This document shows positions 1 through 6,790 of a stretch of 13,766 nucleotides of DNA, piece after piece. Position numbers and translations under genes: made by a program. Within the stretch, counting starts at the first letter, position 1. Each line of letters begins with the position of its first letter. Source of the DNA: Bacteroidales bacterium (GTDB lineage: Bacteria > Bacteroidota > Bacteroidia > Bacteroidales > F082); assembly GCA_017651645.1 (NCBI GenBank), contig JAGCCO010000114.1:1-13766 (forward strand), written 5' to 3'. The notes beneath the pieces were generated by a model. That model was not told the origin of the DNA. It saw only the letters and a list, made by a program, of their open reading frames with translations, and did not search any database.

Positions 1-1
1 C

Positions 2-106
2 ATCATAAAGAAAGCTTTGATGGAAAAAGACTTGATTGTCAAAGAAGGCAGTGAATTGAAATTAGCAGACCCTGTTTTGGGATTATGGCTTCAACAAGAA
101 TGGTAA
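2..106 (+). CDS. C-terminal end of an ATP-binding (AAA-type) protein, 5' truncated by the window edge
   Basis: Frame 2 is open from the window edge and gives 34 residues before a TAA at 104-106. The tail reads as a charged helix, a KDLIVKEG turn, then LADPVLGLWLQ and the end. A strand-turn-strand followed by a DPxxxLWL segment near the C-terminus is typical of the winged-helix tail of the archaeal-type AAA ATPases (DUF234-like) found in many Bacteroidales, often as stand-alone genes of unknown role. The identification rests on this short motif only. The next gene starts 12 bases after the stop, so the two could be co-transcribed. The missing N-terminal part should carry Walker A and B motifs if the call is right. 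Confidence 0.5.
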   Translation: MIKKALMEKDLIVKEGSELKLADPVLGLWLQQEW

Positions 107-118
107 AATAAAATACGC

Positions 119-949
119 ATGAACATGAACGAAATCTACGAATTCTACAACAACGGCGCGGAAATAGGGCGCTTAGAGCGTGGCCTTGGCAAGGTGGAGT
201 TCCTTCGGACGAAGGAGATACTGGCGCGCTATATCGACACAGGTAAGGTGATTTACGACATCGGTGGCGGCATCGGGATGTATGCGGCTTGGCTGGCCAG
301 GATGGGCAACGAGGTGCATCTCATCGAGCTGGCGGAGAAGGCCGTGGAGTATGCCAAGGCTAATATGATGCAGGATTGCAGTTTCGTTGCCGAGACGGGC
401 GACGCACGTCATATCAATCGCCTCGATGAGAGCGCCGATGTGGTGCTACTGATGGGACCTTTGTATCATCTGCGCGATAGGGAAGACCGTCTGCTAACCC
501 TTCGCGAGTCCTTGCGTGTGCTGAAACCAGGCGGGCTCTTGGTGGCGACAGGCATCTCCAAGTTCAGTTCCATGACTTGGGCCTTGTCGGTCTACGGCGA
601 GAAGAAGAACGAGAACCTCGTGGAATTCCTTGACGACCCCGTGTTTTTCAACATGATTAAGGGCGAGATGATCACGGGCGACCATATCCGTCCGAAGGAA
701 TACCCGAAGTTCATCGCGGAGTCGTATTTCACGACATCAGAAGAGATGAAAACCGAAATCAGCGAGGCTGGTTTCAAAATGGAGAAAGCCATCGCCGTGG
801 AAGGTTGCATCTGGTTCACGCCGCACCGCGAGGAGAAATGGGAGGACGAGGCGAGCCGAGAACGCCTCTTGAACATCGTCAGGATGACGGAGAGCGAGCC
901 CGAGATGATGGGCATGAGTCCGCATTTCTTGGTGGTGGCTAGGAAATAA
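119..949 (+). CDS. Class I SAM-dependent methyltransferase
   Basis: The 276-residue product has the Rossmann-type methyltransferase fold. Motif I is VIYDIGGGIGMYA at about residues 44-56, with the glycine-rich SAM loop at 48-53. E70 at the end of strand 2 (HLIE) is the expected ribose-binding acid. GDAR at 94-97 is the adenine-contacting region, and LLMGPLYHL at 110-118 is motif IV of the family. The LKPGG turn follows near residue 140. The C-terminal half (about 150-276) carries extra helices that probably form the substrate lid. The substrate cannot be told from sequence; small-molecule methylation in the cytoplasm is most likely. The ATG at 119 is chosen because it lies 12 bases after the upstream stop; a second ATG at 125 is possible. 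No strong ribosome binding site is visible. A GC-rich hairpin with a T-run follows the gene. Confidence 0.85.
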   Translation: MNMNEIYEFYNNGAEIGRLERGLGKVEFLRTKEILARYIDTGKVIYDIGGGIGMYAAWLARMGNEVHLIELAEKAVEYAKANMMQDCSFVAETGDARHINRLDESADVVLLMGPLYHLRDREDRLLTLRESLRVLKPGGLLVATGISKFSSMTWALSVYGEKKNENLVEFLDDPVFFNMIKGEMITGDHIRPKEYPKFIAESYFTTSEEMKTEISEAGFKMEKAIAVEGCIWFTPHREEKWEDEASRERLLNIVRMTESEPEMMGMSPHFLVVARK

Positions 950-962
950 AATGTGTTGACGA

Positions 963-995
963 CGGCCCTTCGACGGGCTCAGGGACCTGCTTTTT
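963..995 (+). terminator. GC-rich palindrome with T-run; likely terminator, resembles a dispersed repeat
   Basis: The core CCCTTCGACGGGCTCAGGG (966-984) can pair GCCC (965-968) with GGGC (975-978), or GGCCCT (964-969) with AGGG plus flanking bases (981-987). It is followed by TTTTT at 991-995. It lies 13 bases past the methyltransferase stop and about 75 bases before the next gene, so it fits an intrinsic terminator. From general knowledge, near-identical palindromic words of the form CCTTCGACnnGCTCAGG recur many times in numerous bacterial genomes. That makes a repeat origin plausible, but only one copy is seen in this window. Confidence 0.55.
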
Positions 996-1036
996 CATTT
1001 GTTCAAGAAAAACTGCGATAATAACAAAACAATCCC

Positions 1037-1044
1037 TATTTTTG
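1037..1044 (+). promoter_or_regulatory. Bacteroidetes-type -7 promoter box upstream of the secreted protein gene
   Basis: TATTTTTG matches the TAnnTTTG -7 consensus of the Bacteroidetes primary sigma factor. The -33 element is weak: a CTG at 1013-1015, 21 bases upstream, is the best candidate. The start codon at 1070 is 25 bases downstream, leaving a short 5' leader. The same 13-base core, CTATTTTTGTAGC, occurs on the minus strand at the promoter of the small lipoprotein gene. Confidence 0.6.
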
Positions 1045-1069
1045 TAGCCAAATATCAAAATATCGAAAT

Positions 1070-3559
1070 ATGAAAAAACTGTACGCTTTTATCGCGATGA
1101 TGCTTCTGATGGGAAGCGCCTTCGCCCAAGTGCTTGTCGACGAGACTTTTGAAAATGGTAACACAGTAGGCCAGACCCCTGTGGGCTGGATTGGCGACGG
1201 CGGCTGGAAGGCAGGTATCACCATCCCTGACGACAACGAGGCCCGCGGACGTAAGCCGCATACCGGCGACTGGTACATGTATGCCACCTATAACACCGAC
1301 GTGTGGATTTACAAGGAAATTAACGTGACTTCAGGCAGCTACTACCGTGTTTCGTTTTGGTACGCCACCTGGCATGTCGACCACTTCAACCTGGAAGTGA
1401 AAGCCGGTGCAAACGCCAATGCATCTGCCATGACGGTCACTGCAGTGCCGATGATGATTGTCGACAACGAAGAGTATGAACAGACTTCAGGCGTGTTTCA
1501 GGCGACGAGTTCCGGCTCCTTCTTTGTGGGTTTCCACAGCGTGGCCGACAACGGACCTTGGTATTTGTCCATCGATGATATTATCATCGAGCAGACCGCG
1601 CAATACAACTTTGCTATTGAGCAACTCACTGCTGATACCGCTGTCTATTTCGGTGAACCTGCCTACCTGCGTTTCCGCCTCAGCAACACGGGCGAACAAT
1701 CGGATACCTATCAGTTCAACAGCACGGGCAATCTGCCCATCGAGTTTTACCAGAATGGCACCCAAGTGACTCAGGTCAATTTACCTTACAACAGTTCGGT
1801 AGAATTGGTGGCCAAGACCACACTGCCGATGAACTTGAGCAACAATGTAGTTGTCCATGCCACTTTCGATGTCGTTTCAAGCCATTCCGCCCCGACACAA
1901 AGTGCCGACTTCGCCATCACGGCCTTGGCACCTTACGCTGACTTCCCCTTGGAGGAAGGCTTTGAGAACGCTTTCGTTCCTGAGGGTTGGCAGAACATCA
2001 TCACCAATGGCAACTATGCCTTCGACCGCATTACGGAAGGCTCCACGCCGAGTGCCATGCCGCATGACGACAGCCAGTATATGGCGCGTTTCTATACCTA
2101 TACTAATCCATCTGGTGGTTCCGCTGAGTTAGTCTCGCCCAAAATGGAATTGAACGACCACGACAACATCGTCCGCTTCTGGATATATCGCAACAGCAAC
2201 CCGAACATCAACAAGGCCGATCGCATCAACGTGTATTACAATGCATTACCACAATCTGCTGGCGGACAGCTACTTGGTACCATCCATCGTTGCACCTATA
2301 TGGAGCCTGTCATCGCTGATGTGGACGACTGGTACGAATATGCCTTCACTTTCGACTGCCCCGACGACTATGGCTTCATTATCTTCGAGGGCGTCAGCGA
2401 CTATGGCTGGAACCTTTATCTCGACGACATCTTCATCAACAATTCCTCGGAAGACCACGAAGCACCTACTTTGATTTCAGTGGCTGGCAACCAGACCTAT
2501 GCCGATACCGAAATGAATCTTACTTTACGCGTTCATGATGCATCTACCATGCCTTCCACCTTGGCAGCCACCTATGAAATCTGGGGAGTCACCCACGACC
2601 TGACCTTCACGATGGCAGGCAAGGGGAGAGGTAACTACGACTACACCGCCACCATTCCTGCCTACGACAATCATACCTCTGGCACATTGACCGTACAACT
2701 TGTAGATGACTTGGGCAATAGTGCTATGTCGGAGGGTATCCCGATCCGTTGGGACTATCAGCGTCCCTTACTTTTTGAGACCTTCGAGGAGTGCAGCCTG
2801 TATGGTCTGCCTGAGGGCTGGACTACTGACGGCAACCCGACTTGGTGGGATTGGTCTTTCCAAGGCACGGTGTATTATACGGACTTTTACGAGAATGATT
2901 TCATTGTTCCGCCCCATCGCGGCAACAAACAAGCCGTGTTGGAATGGGATAACAGCGAGAATCCTTCGGCGCAAGACCAGACTTTGATTACGCCTGTGCT
3001 GACGATTACGAGACCCACAGTGTTGCAATTCTGGACTTGGGTGCAATACGGCACCGATGGTTACGATCGCTTCGTGGTCCGTGTGTACGACACCTACAAC
3101 GGCACATGGGATGACAAATGGGATGCCGCCGACATGCCTTACGGACAGATCAACGCCTACAACGAACCGATTTCCATTAACTTAGATGAGTACATCGGAC
3201 GCAACATCAAAATCGGCTTCAGAGGTTATAACACCATGGGTGAATATCTTGCCTTTGACTGGTTTGTTGACGATGTGAAAGTCGTCCCGACCGACACTAC
3301 CGATGTGGATGTGAACGAATTGGCTGCCTTGAAACTCAACATGTATCCCAATCCGGCAAAGGATAAGGTAATCATTGAGGCTCAGGGCAATATCCAACAA
3401 GTGACTTTGATGGGTATCAACGGCGTGATGCTTGAAGACAGAAAGGCCAATTCAAATAAGGTGGAGCTGAACCTTGATGGCTATTCCAAGGGCATTTATG
3501 TCGTCCGCATCGTGACTGAAGACGGCGTGGCGACCCAAAAGATCAACTTGATTGAATAG
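1070..3559 (+). CDS. Secreted protein with choice-of-anchor J-type domains and T9SS C-terminal sorting domain
   Basis: The 829-residue product starts with a Sec signal peptide (hydrophobic residues about 5-18, cleavage likely after AFA or AFAQ). Three similar beta-rich modules follow. Each opens with an ETFE/EGFEN strand and a P-x-GW turn (about residues 22, 293 and 567) and the first two end with a LxxDDI strand, the third with FVDDV. This pattern is that of the choice-of-anchor J / cleaved adhesin family seen in gingipain-associated adhesins. The stretch at about 180-285 and another at about 465-560 look like Ig-like or CARDB-type beta domains. The last 74 residues (about 756-829) begin LNMYPNPAKDK and end KINLIE, a type A Por sorting domain that directs passage through the type IX secretion system and usually surface attachment. 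The role is probably adhesion or carbohydrate/protein binding outside the cell; no catalytic motif is recognised. The start follows a good promoter. Confidence 0.85.
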   Translation: MKKLYAFIAMMLLMGSAFAQVLVDETFENGNTVGQTPVGWIGDGGWKAGITIPDDNEARGRKPHTGDWYMYATYNTDVWIYKEINVTSGSYYRVSFWYATWHVDHFNLEVKAGANANASAMTVTAVPMMIVDNEEYEQTSGVFQATSSGSFFVGFHSVADNGPWYLSIDDIIIEQTAQYNFAIEQLTADTAVYFGEPAYLRFRLSNTGEQSDTYQFNSTGNLPIEFYQNGTQVTQVNLPYNSSVELVAKTTLPMNLSNNVVVHATFDVVSSHSAPTQSADFAITALAPYADFPLEEGFENAFVPEGWQNIITNGNYAFDRITEGSTPSAMPHDDSQYMARFYTYTNPSGGSAELVSPKMELNDHDNIVRFWIYRNSNPNINKADRINVYYNALPQSAGGQLLGTIHRCTYMEPVIADVDDWYEYAFTFDCPDDYGFIIFEGVSDYGWNLYLDDIFINNSSEDHEAPTLISVAGNQTYADTEMNLTLRVHDASTMPSTLAATYEIWGVTHDLTFTMAGKGRGNYDYTATIPAYDNHTSGTLTVQLVDDLGNSAMSEGIPIRWDYQRPLLFETFEECSLYGLPEGWTTDGNPTWWDWSFQGTVYYTDFYENDFIVPPHRGNKQAVLEWDNSENPSAQDQTLITPVLTITRPTVLQFWTWVQYGTDGYDRFVVRVYDTYNGTWDDKWDAADMPYGQINAYNEPISINLDEYIGRNIKIGFRGYNTMGEYLAFDWFVDDVKVVPTDTTDVDVNELAALKLNMYPNPAKDKVIIEAQGNIQQVTLMGINGVMLEDRKANSNKVELNLDGYSKGIYVVRIVTEDGVATQKINLIE

Positions 3560-4835
3560 GGGAGAGGCACATAGAAAACGCGTTCCGCTCTATGCCAAGA
3601 TTCTGCTGGGCATGGGCTTAGGCCTGGGATTCGGTTTCTTGGCTATGGCCTTGCATTGGGAGAACTTTGTGCATGACTGGGTGGCGCCTTGGGGCACCAT
3701 CTTCATGCGCCTGCTCAAACTGATTGCCGTTCCGCTGGTGCTGGTATCACTCATTATGGGGGTAATCAACCTGAAGGACATACGTAATCTTTCGCGAATA
3801 GGTCTTAAGACTATCCTGATTTACATCTGCACGACTATTATTGCTGTCAGCATAGGCTTAGGCATGGTCGGTCTCATTAAGCCAGGGAAGACGTTCCCAA
3901 AAGACAAGCAGACAGAGTTTGTGGAGCGTTACCAGCAGACCGTGACGGAGCGAGAGGCGCAGATGCAGCAGGTGAAGGACGATTCGCCGCTTCAGTTTTT
4001 GGTCGACATGGTGCCTGAGAATGTTTTCCAGGCCTTGGGAGACAACTCCAAGATGCTGCAAATCATCTTCTTCGCCTTGCTCTTTGGCGTGGCTTTGGTG
4101 GTCGTGGGGCCAGCGAAGGTGCCTTCTGTGGTGCGATTCTTCCAGCAACTGAATCTCATCTTGCTGAAAATCATCGATTTCATCATGGTCTTTGCGCCTA
4201 TCGGTGTCTTTGCGTTGATGGCGGACTTGATAGTGGACTATGCTGGCGACGCGGGCATCTTCTCTGCTTTAGGCTTGTATGCCCTGACGGTGGTGTTGGC
4301 TTTGGCGGTGATCATCGTTTTCATTTATCCCTTTATCATGCGGTTCTTCGGCAAGCGAACCGTGAAGCAGTTCTTCAATGCGGCGGCACCCGTGCAGATG
4401 TTGGCTTTCACCACCAGTTCGAGTGCGGCCACTTTGCCTTTGACCATGGAGCGCACGCAGAAGCATTTGGGTGTCTCTGAGGAGGTGTCGTCGTTTGTGC
4501 TGCCTGTGGGCGTGACCATCAATATGGACGGCACGAGTTGTTATCAGGCGGTGGCGGCGGTGTTCTTGGCACAGGTCTTGGGCTTGGATTTGACCTTTGG
4601 TCAGATGCTGCTCATTTTGGCCACGGCCACCATCTCGTCGATAGGCACACCGGGTATCCCTGGCGGCAGCATCGTCATGCTGATGATTGTCCTGGACTCG
4701 GTCGGCATCCCGATTGAAGGTTTGGCGCTCATCTTGGGCATCGACAGGCCTTTGGACATGCTGCGCACCATGGTGAATGTGACGGGCGACATGACGGTGT
4801 CGTGTGTCGTCGACAGCAATAAAGCTTGTGAATAA
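3552..4835 (+). CDS. Dicarboxylate/amino acid:cation symporter (DAACS / GltP-GltT family)
   Basis: The 427-residue inner-membrane transporter has the complete glutamate-transporter fold. The serine-rich HP1 tip TTSSSAATLP is near residues 287-296, the NMDGT motif of TM7 at about 324-328, and the HP2 tip GTPGIPGG near 359-366. TM8 reads DRPLDMLRTMVNVTGD at 398-413. By alignment with archaeal GltPh, D402, R405, T406 and N409 correspond to D394, R397, T398 and N401. The retained arginine favours an acidic substrate (aspartate, glutamate or C4-dicarboxylate) moved with Na+ or H+. The start is uncertain. In frame, a TGA stop at 3549-3551 directly precedes TTG at 3552, and the next ATG is at 3612, inside the first membrane helix. 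TTG gives an 8-base overlap with the upstream stop, suggesting translational coupling. A single missing G after 3572 would restore an ATG with a GGAG six bases upstream. A terminator follows. Confidence 0.93.
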   Translation: MNRGEAHRKRVPLYAKILLGMGLGLGFGFLAMALHWENFVHDWVAPWGTIFMRLLKLIAVPLVLVSLIMGVINLKDIRNLSRIGLKTILIYICTTIIAVSIGLGMVGLIKPGKTFPKDKQTEFVERYQQTVTEREAQMQQVKDDSPLQFLVDMVPENVFQALGDNSKMLQIIFFALLFGVALVVVGPAKVPSVVRFFQQLNLILLKIIDFIMVFAPIGVFALMADLIVDYAGDAGIFSALGLYALTVVLALAVIIVFIYPFIMRFFGKRTVKQFFNAAAPVQMLAFTTSSSAATLPLTMERTQKHLGVSEEVSSFVLPVGVTINMDGTSCYQAVAAVFLAQVLGLDLTFGQMLLILATATISSIGTPGIPGGSIVMLMIVLDSVGIPIEGLALILGIDRPLDMLRTMVNVTGDMTVSCVVDSNKACE

Positions 4836-4841
4836 AACAAT

Positions 4842-4865
4842 GAAAGCCGCTTCAAAGCGGCTTTC
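4842..4865. terminator. Bidirectional intrinsic terminator between convergent genes
   Basis: A perfect 9-bp stem, GAAAGCCGC (4842-4850) with GCGGCTTTC (4857-4865), encloses a 6-base loop TTCAAA. It lies 6 bases past the symporter stop and 23 bases past the end of the convergent lipoprotein gene. On the minus strand the stem is followed by a T-rich tract, on the plus strand by TGTTC, so it is expected to work better for the minus-strand transcript but could serve both. Confidence 0.8.
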
Positions 4866-4888
4866 TGTTCATAGAGGGAATAATGGTT

Positions 4889-5191
4889 TTAATTGCAGAG
4901 CTCTTTTTCCTTTTGCAAGCAGAGTTCAAAAAACTCTTTGGCAATTTTCTCAAATTCAGCTTTCTCTTCTTCCGTCATTTGCTCATCTTCAGAATACTCT
5001 TTTTCCTCTAAGCGGTTGTCATCCCATACGTCACGCAACTCATCACAGGTTTTTGCGTTTTTTATGGCATTCGACATTTCGCTGATAGCCTTTTTTGATT
5101 CTTTGAATTCTTTTGAACCTTTTGCTCCGCCGCACTGTGTGAAAGCGAACAGCATCATGCCCGCAATGGCGATAATCAAAGTTTTCTTCAT
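4889..5191 (-). CDS. Small predicted lipoprotein of unknown function
   Basis: The 100-residue product begins MKKT followed by a hydrophobic stretch to about residue 17 and FTQC, with C20 as the likely lipidated cysteine. The Q at -1 is atypical for a classical lipobox, but Bacteroidetes lipoboxes are loose. The mature part is highly charged and mostly helical by appearance. It contains three more cysteines (C49, C91, C99) and an acidic stretch at about 62-79. No family is recognised. It has its own promoter and faces a terminator shared with the symporter. It is divergent from the TolC-led export operon and shares that operon's control region, which may mean common regulation or mere adjacency. 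A non-lipidated periplasmic protein is the main alternative. Confidence 0.75.
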   Translation of the reverse strand: MKKTLIIAIAGMMLFAFTQCGGAKGSKEFKESKKAISEMSNAIKNAKTCDELRDVWDDNRLEEKEYSEDEQMTEEEKAEFEKIAKEFFELCLQKEKELCN

Positions 5192-5235
5192 AGTATTGTT
5201 GTTTAGGTTGATAATGTTTGTTGGTTTTATCGCTA

Positions 5236-5243
5236 CAAAAATA
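5236..5243 (-). promoter_or_regulatory. Bacteroidetes-type -7 promoter box for the small lipoprotein gene
   Basis: Read on the minus strand, 5243 to 5236 is TATTTTTG, matching TAnnTTTG. It lies about 44 bases upstream of the ATG at 5191. No good TTG -33 element is found 19-21 bases further upstream. The surrounding 13 bases, CTATTTTTGTAGC, are identical to those of the promoter near 1037. Confidence 0.6.
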
Positions 5244-5295
5244 GAAAAAAACCGGAAACGGTAACTAATATTTTTGAAGAGAATTCAAAATCCAT

Positions 5296-5339
5296 TGTAA
5301 AGTTTCTTTACACCACTGTAAAGATTCTTTACACTTTAC
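5296..5339. promoter_or_regulatory. Tandem palindromic operator / activator-binding sites
   Basis: Two perfect inverted repeats of form TGTAAAG-N3-CTTTACA occupy 5296-5312 and 5317-5333. Their centres are 21 bp apart, two helical turns, so bound dimers would sit on the same DNA face. A further half-site, CTTTAC, is at 5334-5339. The centres lie about 110 and 89 bases upstream of the start point predicted for the sigma-54 promoter. That is the usual place for enhancer sites of NtrC-type activators. The binding protein is not in the window. The sites also lie upstream of the divergent lipoprotein promoter. Confidence 0.7.
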
Positions 5340-5386
5340 CCCCAATCCTTAAATCTTAAATCTTTGAATTTTAAATACTTACATTT

Positions 5387-5404
5387 TTGGCACGCAATGT
5401 GCTT
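5387..5404 (+). promoter_or_regulatory. Sigma-54 (RpoN) promoter of the TolC-led export operon
   Basis: TTGGCACGCAATGTGCTT has the invariant GG (5389-5390) and GC (5401-5402) separated by exactly 10 bases, in the context TTGGCACG for -24 and TGTGCTT for -12. This is close to the TGGCACG-N4-TTGCW consensus. The predicted +1 is near 5414, leaving a leader of 12 to 21 bases before the candidate ATGs at 5426 and 5435. Upstream palindromes at 5296-5333 supply the expected activator sites. The A/T-rich stretch between them (5345-5385), with CTTAAAT repeated, may help DNA bending. Confidence 0.8.
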
Positions 5405-5434
5405 TCCTTTTTGCACGTAAAAAATATGTGTGTG

Positions 5435-6790
5435 ATGAAAGCTAAACATACCTTTTTCATTTTAATGATGTTGGTCCTGGGGGCCTTGAATCACGTCAAG
5501 GCCCAGGACACCCTCACCATGGACCTCAAAGCCTGTATGCGATACGCCGTGGAGCACTCTACGAAGATGCGCATCCAACAGGCGGACATCCGCGATGCGC
5601 AAATCGACAGACGCGATGCCATCCTTGCGGCCTTCACGCCTTCGATTGACGGCAGCACTTACGCCTACTCCAATTTTGGTCGCAGCATCGATCCTGAGAC
5701 CAACACATATATCAGGACGACTTCGTTCCACAACGGCTACAGCCTCTCTGCGGGTTTGACACTCTTCAACGGCTTTCAGGCGGTGAACAACTTGAAGATC
5801 ACCAAGACGGCACAGCAGATGGGCTTGACCAAGGAGCAGCAGACGGTGGACCAGATCTGTCTCGCTACGATGGAGGCTTATTGCAATGTGTTGTATTACA
5901 CCGAGATGCTGAAGGCCTTGCAGGCGCAGGTGGCCACGGCGGAGAAGTCGTTGCAATTGGTGTCGAAGCAGGAACAGCTGGGACAGAAATCGCATGCCGA
6001 CGTGGTGCAGGTACAGAGCGACCTCGCAGAAAGGCAGTACCTGCTGACCACCTGCCGTAACAACCTCAACAACGCCGTCATCACCCTTAAGGATGTGATG
6101 CTTTGGCCTGTTGATGAGCCGTTGAAGATTGATGCCGGCATTGCGCAACAATCGCTATTGGCTTCGGAACCATTGGATATGCAGACAATGGTAGCACAGG
6201 CGCAACAGGCGATGCCGTCTGTCCTCATCGCTGAGGGCACGATGAAAAACGCCCGTCTTGCCCTGAAGACCGCCCGCTGGCAGTTGCTGCCCCGACTCTC
6301 GCTTTATGGCGGCTGGTCGTCGAGCTTCTTCACCTACCCAGGCATGGAGGGTTATGTGACCACACCGTATCTCGAGCAGATGAAGAACAACGCTGGCGAA
6401 TACGTGCAACTTTCGCTGAGCCTTCCGATTTTCGACCACCTTTCCAAATGGTCGAACATCGCAAAAAGGAAGAACGCCTACGACCGTGCCCAGGCGGAAT
6501 ATGAGCAGTCGCTGCGCGACGTGGAGGCCGAGGTACTGCGTGCTATTGCCGACCGCGACGGTGCCGCTGATGCCCTGCAGCAGGCGGAGGCTCGCGCCAC
6601 CCTGCAAGAGGAAGCCTTCGCCCTCAACAACAAACGCTTCGAGCAGGGGCTGATCTCGTCCATCGAGTACCAGACGGCTTCGAACAATTATTTGAATGCG
6701 TTGGCGGAACAATTGAATGCCAGGCTTCAATACTTTATTAAATCTTGCGTTGTAACATATTATAAGGGTGTACCGTATTTATTACAATGA
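5435..6790 (+). CDS. TolC-family outer-membrane efflux protein
   Basis: The product (451 residues from ATG 5435) has a signal peptide ending in VKAQ at about residue 24, then the two OEP repeats of the TolC fold. The first helical hairpin opens with LKACMRYAVEHS. The strand segment with NFGRSIDPETNTY is typical of Bacteroidetes members. The second repeat follows with AQAQQAMPSVLIAEG and the long helices of the periplasmic barrel (about 350-440). The protein should form a trimeric channel through the outer membrane for an ABC-type exporter. The frame is open back to a TTG at 5387, but that codon is part of the sigma-54 -24 element and cannot be transcribed from that promoter. ATG 5426 adds three residues (MCV) and is possible; 5435 gives a cleaner signal peptide. 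It is the first gene of the operon, followed by FtsX-type permeases. The cargo is unknown. Confidence 0.93.
   Translation: MKAKHTFFILMMLVLGALNHVKAQDTLTMDLKACMRYAVEHSTKMRIQQADIRDAQIDRRDAILAAFTPSIDGSTYAYSNFGRSIDPETNTYIRTTSFHNGYSLSAGLTLFNGFQAVNNLKITKTAQQMGLTKEQQTVDQICLATMEAYCNVLYYTEMLKALQAQVATAEKSLQLVSKQEQLGQKSHADVVQVQSDLAERQYLLTTCRNNLNNAVITLKDVMLWPVDEPLKIDAGIAQQSLLASEPLDMQTMVAQAQQAMPSVLIAEGTMKNARLALKTARWQLLPRLSLYGGWSSSFFTYPGMEGYVTTPYLEQMKNNAGEYVQLSLSLPIFDHLSKWSNIAKRKNAYDRAQAEYEQSLRDVEAEVLRAIADRDGAADALQQAEARATLQEEAFALNNKRFEQGLISSIEYQTASNNYLNALAEQLNARLQYFIKSCVVTYYKGVPYLLQ

Noticed and set aside
4893..5264. Plus-strand open frame (about 123 codons) opposite the small lipoprotein gene
   Set aside because: It is Ser/Phe-rich with no start context. 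The minus-strand frame has a signal peptide, promoter and terminator, so that one is kept.
5318..5333. Palindromes at 5296-5333 as a terminator for either flanking gene
   Set aside because: The stems are short and A/T-rich, no gene ends there, and the 21-bp spacing upstream of a sigma-54 promoter fits protein binding better.
5387..5434. In-frame TTG start at 5387 extending the TolC protein by 16 residues
   Set aside because: The codon lies in the -24 element of the sigma-54 promoter, the predicted transcript starts near 5414, and the extension would put charged residues before a normal signal peptide.
5462..6151. Minus-strand open frame of about 229 codons inside the TolC gene
   Set aside because: Its composition is a typical antisense shadow (Leu/Arg/His rich), it has no promoter or domain, and the plus-strand TolC assignment is strong.
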